Both the position numbers and the translations under genes were made by a program. Positions 52,865 to 61,391 of a stretch of DNA of 64,000 bases are shown here, piece after piece (positions within the stretch are counted from its first letter, which is position 1; every line of letters starts with the position of its first letter). The notes below the pieces were generated by a model. It was not told the DNA's origin, did no database searches, and was given only the letters and a program-made list of their open reading frames with translations. This DNA is from Shewanella psychromarinicola (GTDB lineage Bacteria > Pseudomonadota > Gammaproteobacteria > Enterobacterales > Shewanellaceae), in assembly GCF_003855155.1 (NCBI RefSeq), contig NZ_CP034073.1, forward strand, positions 3,968,001 through 4,032,000, given 5' to 3'.

Positions 52865-54424
52865 ATGATCCATTCACGCAACAACAAAATTAAAAGGTTG
52901 GGTCTAATCCTCGCCGCTTCGTTGGGGTGCGCTGCAGTAAACTTGAGCGCAGCCGAAAAACCTAATATTTTAGTTATTTGGGGGGATGATATTGGCCAAT
53001 CTAATATCAGTGCCTATACCTTTGGGTTAATGGGATACAAAACCCCGAATATCGACAGCATCGCCAAAGAAGGCATGATGTTTACCGATTATTATGCTGA
53101 ACAATCATGCACCGCCGGACGTTCAACATTTATTACCGGGCAAAGTGTACTGCGTACTGGGTTAAGTAAAGTAGGATTACCCGGAGCCGATCTTGGATTA
53201 CAAGCTGAAGATGCCACTATTGCTGAGATCCTCAAACCTATGGGTTATGCAACGGGTCAGTTTGGTAAAAATCATTTGGGTGATAAAGATGAATTTTTAC
53301 CCACCGCACATGGTTTTGATGAATTTTTAGGTAACTTATACCATTTAAATGCCGAAGAAGAGCCTGAAAATATTGATTACCCTAAAGATCCGGCATTCCG
53401 TAAAAAATTTGGCCCTCGTGGTGTCATTAAATCCTTTGCTGATGGAAAAATCGAAGATACCGGCCCGCTAACGAAAAAAAGGATGGAAACCATAGATGAT
53501 GAAACCGTGGCCGCGGCGATGGACTTTATGGAACGTACTGTAAAAACCGAAAAACCATTCTTTGTCTGGTGGAATGGTACCCGTATGCATTTTCGAACTC
53601 ATATTAAACCTGAATTACAAGGTAGCTCGAATGTAAGTAATTATGCCGACGGAATGATTGAACATGATAAACACGTCGGCCAGCTATTGAAAAAAGTCGA
53701 TGACCTGGGTATCAAAGATAACACCATTGTTTTTTACTCTACCGATAATGGCCCGCACATGAATACCTGGCCGGATGCCGGTTTAACACCTTTTAGAAGT
53801 GAGAAAAACACCAACTGGGAAGGCGCCTACCGTGTTCCAGCCATGGTGAGATGGCCTGGTAAGATCGAAGCAAGTTCAGTTTCGAACCAGATTATGCACC
53901 ACATGGATTGGTTGCCGACCTTCGCAGCGATTGCTGGCGAAGACAAGGTGAAAGAAAAATTACTCAAAGGCTATAAAGCTAACGGTAAAACATTCAAAAA
54001 TCATCTTGATGGTTATAACTTCTTGCCTTACCTGCTGGGTGAAGAAGACAAAGGCCGCCGTAAAGAGATCTTCTATTTCACCGATGATGGTGCTTTAGCC
54101 GCGCTGCGTTACAACAATTGGAAAGCCGTATTTTTGGAGCAAAGAGCTACCGGGACACTGCAGATTTGGGCAGAACCTTTTGTTGAATTGCGTGTGCCAA
54201 AATTATTCAATTTACGTATGGATCCCTATGAAACTGCAGATCTGACTTCTAATACCTACTATGACTGGGTGTTAGATCATGTTTATATGTTTGTCCCTGC
54301 ACAGGCTTATGTCGGTGAATATCTTGCCACTTTTAAAGATTTTCCGCCTCGTCAAAAAGCCGCGAGTTTCAGCTTAGATCAGGTAATGGAAAAACTTCAA
54401 CAGGGAGCCGGGAGTAGTCAGTAA
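52865..54424 (+). CDS. Secreted arylsulfatase (Cys-type)
   Basis: A 519-residue sulfatase with a Sec signal peptide (about 1-29). Metal-binding Asp pair GDDIG (41-42) and the sulfatase signature SCTAGRSTFITG with the modifiable Cys at 82. GKNHLGD and STDNGPHMN complete the active site. The Cys must be turned into formylglycine by a maturase; none is encoded in the window. I chose ATG 52865 because GGAGGTTGGG precedes it. The substrate is unknown; it may be a small aryl or alkyl sulfate or sulfated algal sugar. It has its own terminator. Confidence 0.92.
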   Translation: MIHSRNNKIKRLGLILAASLGCAAVNLSAAEKPNILVIWGDDIGQSNISAYTFGLMGYKTPNIDSIAKEGMMFTDYYAEQSCTAGRSTFITGQSVLRTGLSKVGLPGADLGLQAEDATIAEILKPMGYATGQFGKNHLGDKDEFLPTAHGFDEFLGNLYHLNAEEEPENIDYPKDPAFRKKFGPRGVIKSFADGKIEDTGPLTKKRMETIDDETVAAAMDFMERTVKTEKPFFVWWNGTRMHFRTHIKPELQGSSNVSNYADGMIEHDKHVGQLLKKVDDLGIKDNTIVFYSTDNGPHMNTWPDAGLTPFRSEKNTNWEGAYRVPAMVRWPGKIEASSVSNQIMHHMDWLPTFAAIAGEDKVKEKLLKGYKANGKTFKNHLDGYNFLPYLLGEEDKGRRKEIFYFTDDGALAALRYNNWKAVFLEQRATGTLQIWAEPFVELRVPKLFNLRMDPYETADLTSNTYYDWVLDHVYMFVPAQAYVGEYLATFKDFPPRQKAASFSLDQVMEKLQQGAGSSQ

Positions 54425-54433
54425 ATCCTCATC

Positions 54434-54458
54434 GAGGGTGCCTCAGCACCCTCTTTTT
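54434..54458 (+). terminator. Rho-independent terminator of the sulfatase gene
   Basis: GAGGGTGC and GCACCCTC form an 8-bp stem with the loop CTCA, followed by five T. It starts 9 bases after the stop codon. Confidence 0.95.
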
Positions 54459-54658
54459 CACCCACGCCTAAGCTAATATCTGACTCACTACATTACCGGA
54501 TCCAGACCCTAATACGATGAAATTTATACTATTTTCGGCACAAAGTCGATTTACTTCACGATTGATTAAACAAATTGCCGCTTTTTTTATTTATGATCAT
54601 ACAGTTACTGCTAATATTATTGAAAGTATTATGCTAATAATATTAAAATGAGGCAAAA

Positions 54659-56803
54659 ATGGTTTTAAGAATAACACTCCTTGGACTGCTTTTTCTGTTT
54701 ACACCCCAGCTCGTTGCCGCAGAGCAATATATCGGCAATAAAAGTTGTATCGATTGCCATCAAACTGAAGTGTCCAACTGGCAACAATCCCACCATGCAA
54801 AGGCAATGTTAGCCGCAACGGATGAAACGGTATTAGGTAACTTTAATAATGTAAAGTTTGAATCAGAAAATGCTTGGACTGTTTTTAACCGAGATGAGCA
54901 AGGATTTTATATACAAACAGGTAATAAAGGTGAAGACGGTAAACGTTATGCCGTGCCTTATGTATTTGGTTTTTATCCACTGCAACAGATATTAGTCGAC
55001 ATAGGCTCAGGTAAACTTCAGGCTTATACCGTCACTTGGGATTCGCGTTCATTGGCAGACGGCGGGCAGCGCTGGTATAACCTTTACAGTGACACACATA
55101 TTCCGGATACGCCATTTGATTGGCAAGGCCAGTTTAATAATTGGAATACGCGCTGCGCCGAGTGTCATTCCACGGACTTAACACGGGGCTATGACGTTAA
55201 CACCGACAGTTACAATACGACTTGGAGCGAAATCAATGTCAGCTGTGAAGCTTGTCATGGCCCAGCTTCACAACATCTTGCGTTAAAAAAATCTAAAAAA
55301 AATGCCGTCAATTCGGGGTTTGAAAAGCCACTGCAGAAACACAATGACTGGGTCTTTGCCGACGGTAAAACCACAGCGGTACGCTTGCAAAAAACCGACA
55401 TTTCCTTAGACCACGGTCAAATGGATCAATGTGCGGCCTGTCACAGTCGGCGGGTAGCATTAACCGATGGTGCAGGGGTCGGGAATTTCAGCCAACACTA
55501 TATTCCGCGCCTTGCCGTAACCGATCTTTATCATGTCGATGGGCAAATTCTCGATGAGGTCTATGTCTATGGTTCATTTAGTCAAAGTAAAATGGCCAGT
55601 GCCGGTGTGGTCTGCAGTAATTGTCATGAAGCCCATAGCGGAAAAATATTAAGCCAAGATAACACGCTCTGTTTACAGTGCCATTTACCCGCCGCTTTTG
55701 CGACACCCGAGCATACGTTACATGCTCAGGATTCCAAGGGCTCGCTCTGCATAGACTGCCATATGCCTACCAAACGATATATGGGCGTAGATGACAGACG
55801 TGACCACGCCTATCGCGTACCAAATCCTTGGGTGAACGAAATATTAGGCACCCCGGATGTTTGCCTAGGTTGTCATCAGGATAAGGATCCGCACTGGTCT
55901 CAAGCACAGCTACAGGATAAAAAAGGTCAGATTTTTGCAGATTTTTCAGATATCGGCCCCGCAATTTTGCTTAATCAGCAGGATCCGCACAAAGGACAAG
56001 CATTAATCGCTAAGCTGGTGGCAGATGAAAATCAGCCAGCCATGCGCCGTGCTGTCCTGTTAGGTTATCTGGATCTGCAGCAAACCGCTAACCTAGAGGT
56101 ATTGAATAATGCGGCAAACGACCGGCAGAGTCTGGTTAAACTCGGCGTGATCCGTGCACTTGAATCTGCTCCCTACCCGATGCAGCTGCAGATCGGTTTT
56201 GGTCTGTTATATGATGAACACAAAAATGTCCGTTTACAGGCGATTAGATTATTAGCCCCGGCTTTGAGACAGAGTGTACCGGAAAAGGCGCAAAAACAGC
56301 TGCAAGAGGCCCTGATGGAAGCGGTAGTCACTTACCAGCAGCAGCCGGATCTGTTATCTGCACAACTAGCCCTAGCAGATCTAGCTTACAAAATTGGCGA
56401 GCTGCAGCAAGCACAAATCCAGTACCTTAATGCGCTTACATTACAACCGAGTTTTCTGCCCGCCAAATTGAATCTGGCCAGTATCTACCGTGAGACAAAC
56501 CAGCTTGAAAAAGCCAAAGCCTTGTTACAGCAAATTTTAGCGTTTGAAGAAAACCATGCCATGGCATTACATAATTTAGGGCTAATCTTTGTTATCGAAA
56601 AACAATGGCCGCAGGCGCTGGATGCGTTGCAACGAGCAACACAAATCGAACCTGCCAACCTGAGATTTGCCTTTGTGTATATTTTGGGATTAGAAGCAAG
56701 CGGGAAAGTCGATGAAGCACTTAGCGAAGTGAATAAACTGCAGATAAAAACGCCCAACGATCCCGCATTGCAAGCGCTGAGCAAAAGGCTCAAGGAATAT
56801 TAA
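54659..56803 (+). CDS. Octahaem c-type cytochrome with TPR domain
   Basis: The 714-residue secreted protein has a signal peptide (cleavage near VAA-EQY, residue 21) and eight CxxCH haem-binding motifs between about residues 35 and 405 (CIDCH, CAECH, CEACH, CAACH, CSNCH, CLQCH, CIDCH, CLGCH). A helical HEAT-like part (about 420-560) and TPR repeats (about 560-710, with PSFLPAKLNLASIYRETNQ and MALHNLGLIF) follow. The haem part resembles the cytochrome c554/doubled-CxxCH group. It is probably periplasmic and may transfer electrons to or within a protein complex held by the TPR part. No reductase partner is nearby, and the role is unknown. It is downstream of the sulfatase but after a terminator. 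Confidence 0.88.
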   Translation: MVLRITLLGLLFLFTPQLVAAEQYIGNKSCIDCHQTEVSNWQQSHHAKAMLAATDETVLGNFNNVKFESENAWTVFNRDEQGFYIQTGNKGEDGKRYAVPYVFGFYPLQQILVDIGSGKLQAYTVTWDSRSLADGGQRWYNLYSDTHIPDTPFDWQGQFNNWNTRCAECHSTDLTRGYDVNTDSYNTTWSEINVSCEACHGPASQHLALKKSKKNAVNSGFEKPLQKHNDWVFADGKTTAVRLQKTDISLDHGQMDQCAACHSRRVALTDGAGVGNFSQHYIPRLAVTDLYHVDGQILDEVYVYGSFSQSKMASAGVVCSNCHEAHSGKILSQDNTLCLQCHLPAAFATPEHTLHAQDSKGSLCIDCHMPTKRYMGVDDRRDHAYRVPNPWVNEILGTPDVCLGCHQDKDPHWSQAQLQDKKGQIFADFSDIGPAILLNQQDPHKGQALIAKLVADENQPAMRRAVLLGYLDLQQTANLEVLNNAANDRQSLVKLGVIRALESAPYPMQLQIGFGLLYDEHKNVRLQAIRLLAPALRQSVPEKAQKQLQEALMEAVVTYQQQPDLLSAQLALADLAYKIGELQQAQIQYLNALTLQPSFLPAKLNLASIYRETNQLEKAKALLQQILAFEENHAMALHNLGLIFVIEKQWPQALDALQRATQIEPANLRFAFVYILGLEASGKVDEALSEVNKLQIKTPNDPALQALSKRLKEY

Positions 56804-56912
56804 GCCGTTAGCCATGTTCAGGCGTTAATTACCGACAAACGGCAGTCATACCTTTGGCTGTTCACCTTGTATGGCTGAGTGAATTTGGCGTTGAATTGGG
56901 TGTGATGTGTTT

Positions 56913-56999
56913 TGTGCTGCAGTCGGCGTCATCTTTGGTTACTTCCCTGCCCGTAAGGCCGCGCAACTAGACTCGATAGAAACCTTGCGTCATGAATAG
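56913..56999 (+). pseudogene. C-terminal remnant of a MacB-type ABC transporter permease
   Basis: The frame ends [25 protein letters not shown], stop, which is the invariant C-terminus of MacB/FtsX-like permeases (pattern G..FG..PA.KAA.LDPIEALR.E). Only about 28 codons remain in frame; upstream of them is not homologous, so this is a deletion relic. Confidence 0.75.
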
Positions 57000-57213
57000 A
57001 CTGGTTGATGATCGCTGCTTTTTTCAACGAAATGAACAAAGGCTTTATGTTGTTTTTGTGGACTTATTTAGTAGATGTACTCCATGCTTGAAGCGTCCAT
57101 TTTAGGTATCATGCATTGCTTATGTGCATCTTTTTTATGTCTACTATAGCAACTGGTATGGATACCCCCATCTAATAACAAATAATTCTCCTTTCGGGAA
57201 ATATGAGACCCAG

Positions 57214-57240
57214 GCTTTAGCTGCAACTAAAGCTTTTTTT
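57214..57240 (+). terminator. Orphan terminator
   Basis: GCTTTAG and CTAAAGC form a 7-bp stem with a 6-base loop, followed by seven T. It lies in the region between the MacB relic and the host-attachment gene. A short open frame overlaps it (57124-57393), which argues that frame is not a gene. It may once have ended the MacB operon or may now end a small RNA. Confidence 0.75.
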
Positions 57241-57399
57241 GTCGTCGTTCGATTCAGTGCAGGCAACTCTACAAACAAACCGATACCAACAACAAACGCG
57301 ACAAAGGACTGTAAGCATTACCCTCGAATAGTCTACTGGGTCTTGTTAAATTTTGTTGCCTCCACTGTATATGGATTAATAAAATATGCTTAGGCCGCA

Positions 57400-57849
57400 T
57401 TATGACGTTAAATGTGGAAGAATAGTGGGCAGATGACCTCGAATCGTGGCAATGTCCTGCTTAACTATGTCTTTGTCTATTTCTAGGGTAATAAGCTTAG
57501 CGACGTTGTCGCTCATTACCTTGCGTAAGTTACCAAGGAACTGAGGTTCAGCAACCACGATCAATTGGCTAAATTTTTGCGCATTATATTCAGCCTCAAG
57601 GTATCTACATATATCTCTAGCAAATTCTACCGCCTCATACTCTTTGGGCTCTGTTTTACCTCCCACAGCATGGTGACTAAACGTTGCACCACCAGCCTGA
57701 CGTCCTGGTAGATCAGAGGTTAGCTTCTGTTCATGTTGTCTTGATTCGGGGTGGATCATGCTCTTAATCTCATTTAATGCAGATTTTGCTGTTTCGGCGT
57801 TAAATAGACGTGCATGAGCGCTATCTGCGACTAAAATCCAACTGCTCAT
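57400..57849 (-). CDS. Host attachment protein-like (release-factor-like fold)
   Basis: The 149-residue protein matches the family first described as required for attachment of rhizobia to plant cells: the N-terminus WILVADSAHARLFNAE, then DLPGRQAGGATFSHHAVGG, the FARDICRYLEAEYN helix and the C-terminal QLIVVAEPQFLGNLRK. It is a soluble protein with the VLRF1/eRF1-like fold; its biochemical role is unknown. SD GGGAG lies 10-14 bases before ATG 57849. The start overlaps a 17-codon leader frame made of 12-bp repeats (57846-57899), and a perfect 12-bp hairpin lies before that. Confidence 0.85.
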   Translation of the reverse strand: MSSWILVADSAHARLFNAETAKSALNEIKSMIHPESRQHEQKLTSDLPGRQAGGATFSHHAVGGKTEPKEYEAVEFARDICRYLEAEYNAQKFSQLIVVAEPQFLGNLRKVMSDNVAKLITLEIDKDIVKQDIATIRGHLPTILPHLTS

Positions 57850-57899
57850 GATTTATCTCCCATTAAGTTCATCATTAAGTTCATCATTAAGTTCATCAT
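57846..57899 (-). CDS. Putative leader ORF built of MMNL repeats
   Basis: The frame reads Met-Met-Asn-Leu three times and then MGDKS, stop. Its TGA overlaps the ATG of the host-attachment gene (ATGA). It is made by three copies of the 12-bp unit TTAATGATGAAC. Seven of 17 residues are Met. No clear Shine-Dalgarno sequence precedes it, so translation is uncertain. If translated it would couple the downstream start to methionine-rich translation. Confidence 0.35.
   Translation of the reverse strand: MMNLMMNLMMNLMGDKS
57862..57897. repeat. 12-bp tandem repeat x3 in the 5' region of the host-attachment gene
   Basis: Three perfect units of ATTAAGTTCATC (plus strand) directly before the ribosome site of the gene, followed by a partial unit. 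The unit length is a multiple of three, so copy changes would not shift the leader frame. Confidence 0.9.
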
Positions 57900-57904
57900 T
57901 AATA

Positions 57905-57931
57905 GATTGTCTTATTAAAAATAAGACAATC
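57905..57931. promoter_or_regulatory. Perfect inverted repeat upstream of the host-attachment gene
   Basis: GATTGTCTTATT and AATAAGACAATC form a 12-bp perfect stem with a 3-base loop, 56 bases before the start codon. It may be an operator dyad or a 5' mRNA hairpin. Confidence 0.6.
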
Positions 57932-58702
57932 GAGTCACTTAATTATAGACAATATTCTTGTTAATTCTTTGGAATCGATTGCTATTATCTTGTATCTTTG
58001 AATTAACGTCTTTCTCAGCAGTAAAGTTTGCTGGTGCATATTTTGCCTATCTTTCAAAGACCACTACGGTGCACAAAATCCGTTGCAGCACTTGTTCGCT
58101 ATCCTTTTTACGGTAGAACTCCATCTTAAAACCCTGCTGTTCAGTTTCTGATACCGTACAAATACACTGATATTGTTTGTCTCAATTAACGTGTAGATTA
58201 ACGTGTAGGTAAATTTTTGTGAACAATCGTGTTTACGGTTCTCCAATACCTCCGCATTATCGGGTTATCATCACAGTAGGTTAGTTTACATAAATGGGAG
58301 ATCTATCAAGATTATCATGTCATATATGAACAATTTACTTATCACCGCATAAACATAGCGTTCATTCACCAAGATGGTTGCCAGTAAAAAATTTATCCAT
58401 TTTTGGCGATGTTCATAGTTAATATATAGGTGTAATTCTCCTGTCATATTATCAGCCCCCCAGAAATGCTTAAGTACAATACGCCAACACAGTGATAGTA
58501 TGGTGTGTCATTTAAACTGACGATTGTTTATCTTGGTCTAACGATTATTTGTTACTGACAAGCAAATCAAGGTAACTAAAGACGAGACCAACAGTTAAAT
58601 ATTCAGCAAAAATTATGGCTGCTCATATTTTAGCTTTACTCGTATAATATCTAAATCGATATAAACAAAAGCTCCAGTCATCACCAACTAGCAGGCCTAT
58701 TA
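57932..58702. other. Intergenic region with a small tandem repeat
   Basis: About 770 bases between divergent genes. A 12-bp direct repeat ATTAACGTGTAG is at 58185-58208 (two copies). I see no protein gene; a 60-codon minus frame at 58064-58246 crosses the repeat and is not recognised. Confidence 0.5.
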
Positions 58703-60580
58703 ATGTCAGCCGAACTACACGAAATTAAAAGCTTTATCGCTCAGTACGCCCCTTTTGATCAGCTTCCAGAACAAGTCATAATCGACATTGCGCAAAGTGT
58801 TGAGATTTCTTATTACCGTACCGATAGCATGATTATTAACTTTAATGACAAAATCAGTGAACTGTATATGATCCGCAGCGGGGTAGTAGAGTTATATCGC
58901 CGTAAAGGTGAACTGTACAATCGTCTAGATCAGGGACAGTTATTTGGCCAAATGGGCTTACTCACCAATAATAAAGTGCGTTTCCCAGCCAAAGCGGTAA
59001 AAGATACCTTGGTATACTGTATTCCAGAATCGGTATTCACTAACTTATGCGAGCTTTATGACGATTTTGCTGATTTTGTTGAAGTGGAAGATACTACCCG
59101 TTTAAAACAGGCGGTAAAAGGTAAAAGCGATGATGCTAATGCGCTGACCACTTCCAAAGTGAAAACATTATTGACGAGAGAAGCAGTCGTTATTTCCTGT
59201 AATAGCACTATTCAAGCGGCAGCTAAGATAATGGCCGAAGAAAATGTTTCTGCTGCATTAATAAATGATCCTGATATAGAAGACCCGCAGGATAGCAGTT
59301 TCGTTGGTATTATTACTGAACATGATCTCTGCGCTAACGTCATTGCAGCTGGGGTAAATGTTGATAATCCTATTTCACAAGTCATGTCGACCAATTTGAT
59401 TTCACTGGATCATAACGCTTATATTTTTGAAGCAATGCTACTCATGCTGCGTTATAACATTCATCATCTACCTATTCTAAAAAATAAAAAGCCCATTGGT
59501 CTGATTGAAGTTGCAGATATTATCCGTTACGAATCGCAAAATAGTTTGTTATTTGTAAGCAGTATTTTTCAGCAGAAAAGTAGTGAGGATTTAGTGCTGC
59601 TTTCTGCACAGTTAAAAAACTGTTTTGTGCGCATGGTTAACGAAGATGCCAATTCACATATGGTCGGGCGGGCAATGTCTGAAATCGGTCGCAACTTTAA
59701 ACAGCGTTTATTAGAACTTGCCGAAGAGATGTTCGGCCCCCCGCCGGTTCCCTACTGCTTTTTAGCATTGGGCTCTATGGCTCGTGATGAGCAACTGATG
59801 GTAACCGATCAAGATAATGCCATAATCCTTGATAATAGCTATCAAGTCGCGTTGCATGGTGCCTATTTTGAAAAGCTAGCCAATTTTGTTTGTGATGGTT
59901 TGGCTGCCTGCGGTTACAGTTACTGCACTGGTGATATTATGGCAAGCAACCCTGAGTTTCGCAAAACACGATCTCAGTGGGAAGATTGTTTCGGTGATTG
60001 GATAGATAATCCAAACCCTCAAGCTTTATTAAACTGCTCTATTTTCTTTGATCTTACGGGTGTCTATGGCCGAGTAAAATGGGCTGAGCAATTAAATGCA
60101 TTTATCCTTCGCAAGACCAAGAAAAACAACCGATTTTTAGCCTGTTTGGCGCACAATGCCCTTAATCGTAAACCCCCTCTGGGATTTTTTAAAGATTTTG
60201 TGATGGAAAAAGATGGCCGCCATAATAACGCTATTAATTTAAAACGTCGTGGTACTGCACCATTGGCGGATCTGATCCGAGTGCATGCCTTGGCGATCGG
60301 CTCACAATCGCAAAACTCATTTCAACGCTTAGATGATATTATCGAAGCAGGTATTTTGCCTAAATCAAAGGGCGAAGATTTACAACATGCAATGGAGCTT
60401 ATCTCTTTGGTACGATTGCGTCATCAGTCATCCGATATAGAGTCTGGGATTGAGCCTGATAATAATATTGAACCGGAAAGTATGTCTGATTTTGAAAGAC
60501 GCAATCTTAAAGATGCTTTTTTAGTATTAAGCAATGCACAAAACTTTTTAAAATATCGCTATACTTCAAACAAACTTTAA
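58703..60580 (+). CDS. cNMP-binding/CBS/DUF294 nucleotidyltransferase-like protein
   Basis: The 625-residue soluble protein has a cyclic-nucleotide-binding fold (about 10-125, with GQLFGQMGLL), two CBS domains (about 155-275), and a DUF294 nucleotidyltransferase part (about 300-470) with LGSMARDEQLMVTDQDNAII, holding the G-S...D-x-D core, then a C-terminal helical DUF294 domain. Such proteins resemble GlnD-type signal enzymes; target and effector are unknown. It starts at ATG 58703 and is followed after 10 bases by an exonuclease gene. This pair is commonly found near acetate permease genes; here a BCCT gene lies on the other side of a terminator. Confidence 0.88.
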   Translation: MSAELHEIKSFIAQYAPFDQLPEQVIIDIAQSVEISYYRTDSMIINFNDKISELYMIRSGVVELYRRKGELYNRLDQGQLFGQMGLLTNNKVRFPAKAVKDTLVYCIPESVFTNLCELYDDFADFVEVEDTTRLKQAVKGKSDDANALTTSKVKTLLTREAVVISCNSTIQAAAKIMAEENVSAALINDPDIEDPQDSSFVGIITEHDLCANVIAAGVNVDNPISQVMSTNLISLDHNAYIFEAMLLMLRYNIHHLPILKNKKPIGLIEVADIIRYESQNSLLFVSSIFQQKSSEDLVLLSAQLKNCFVRMVNEDANSHMVGRAMSEIGRNFKQRLLELAEEMFGPPPVPYCFLALGSMARDEQLMVTDQDNAIILDNSYQVALHGAYFEKLANFVCDGLAACGYSYCTGDIMASNPEFRKTRSQWEDCFGDWIDNPNPQALLNCSIFFDLTGVYGRVKWAEQLNAFILRKTKKNNRFLACLAHNALNRKPPLGFFKDFVMEKDGRHNNAINLKRRGTAPLADLIRVHALAIGSQSQNSFQRLDDIIEAGILPKSKGEDLQHAMELISLVRLRHQSSDIESGIEPDNNIEPESMSDFERRNLKDAFLVLSNAQNFLKYRYTSNKL

Positions 60581-60590
60581 AGGTTAACTC

Positions 60591-61307
60591 ATGAACAATT
60601 TCAGTAACCAGGAGATTTTAAACTGGGCAGCCTTGCTAAAATTAAAAGCTAAAAACAGTAAAGATCCACGCTTGGTTGATTTTTATAATACCGGTACCTA
60701 TAGCAATGAAACGCCGTTAAATGATATTGATTTTGTCGCGCTTGATTTTGAAACGACAGGCTTAGATTCACAGCAAAACGGCATCATTAGCATTGGTTTG
60801 GTACCCTTTAATTTACAGCGTATTTTTTGCCGCAAAGCAAAAGAATGGTATCTCAATCCACAGGATAAATTACAAGAAAACTCAATTATTATTCATGGTA
60901 TCACCCACTCGGATTTACAAGATGCACCTGATCTGTTGCGTATTTTAGAGCAGCTTTTAGCTGAACTGGCAGGAAAAGTGGTGGTGGTACATTACCGGCA
61001 TATTGAGCGTGATTTTCTTGATCACACTTTACGCTTGTTGATTAATGAAGGTATTATCTTTCCGGTTATAGATACCATGCAGATTGAGGCTAATTTGCAA
61101 CGGGTTAATACGTCGGGCTTGCTTAATTTCTTTAAAAGAAAACGCCCAGAGTCCATTCGTCTTGCTAATAGTCGTGATCGCTACAACTTACCCGCTTACG
61201 CGCCTCACGATGCTTTAACCGATGCAATTGCCACCGCAGAATTACTGCAGGCTCAAATTAAATATCATTTTAGTCCCGACACTGCGATTAAAAAATTGTG
61301 GTTATAA
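60591..61307 (+). CDS. 3'-5' exonuclease, DnaQ/DEDDh type
   Basis: The 238-residue protein has the DEDDh motifs: ALDFETTGLDSQQNG (Asp, Glu), HYRHIERDFLDH (Asp) and APHDALTDAIATAELL (His, Asp). It is of the type related to the DNA polymerase III epsilon subunit but has its own N-terminal helical part (about 1-45). It follows the DUF294 gene by 10 bases and is probably cotranscribed. A nucleic-acid role is assumed; why it is paired with a CBS/nucleotidyltransferase protein is not known. Confidence 0.88.
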   Translation: MNNFSNQEILNWAALLKLKAKNSKDPRLVDFYNTGTYSNETPLNDIDFVALDFETTGLDSQQNGIISIGLVPFNLQRIFCRKAKEWYLNPQDKLQENSIIIHGITHSDLQDAPDLLRILEQLLAELAGKVVVVHYRHIERDFLDHTLRLLINEGIIFPVIDTMQIEANLQRVNTSGLLNFFKRKRPESIRLANSRDRYNLPAYAPHDALTDAIATAELLQAQIKYHFSPDTAIKKLWL

Positions 61308-61343
61308 CGTCTCTGTGATGAGAGCACAATAAATACTAGACAA

Positions 61344-61377
61344 AAAAAAAGCCGATGATTCAATCATCGGCTTTTTT
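61344..61377. terminator. Bidirectional rho-independent terminator
   Basis: GCCGATGAT and ATCATCGGC form a 9-bp stem with loop TCA, with a long A-run before and T-run after. It lies between the converging exonuclease and BCCT genes. Confidence 0.95.
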
Positions 61378-61391
61378 GTAGCAAGTAGAAA

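Noticed and set aside
57124..57393. 89-codon frame between the MacB relic and the host-attachment gene
   Set aside because: It runs through a strong terminator hairpin with a seven-T tract.
58064..58246. 60-codon minus-strand frame
   Set aside because: Crosses a tandem repeat, has no ribosome site and matches nothing.
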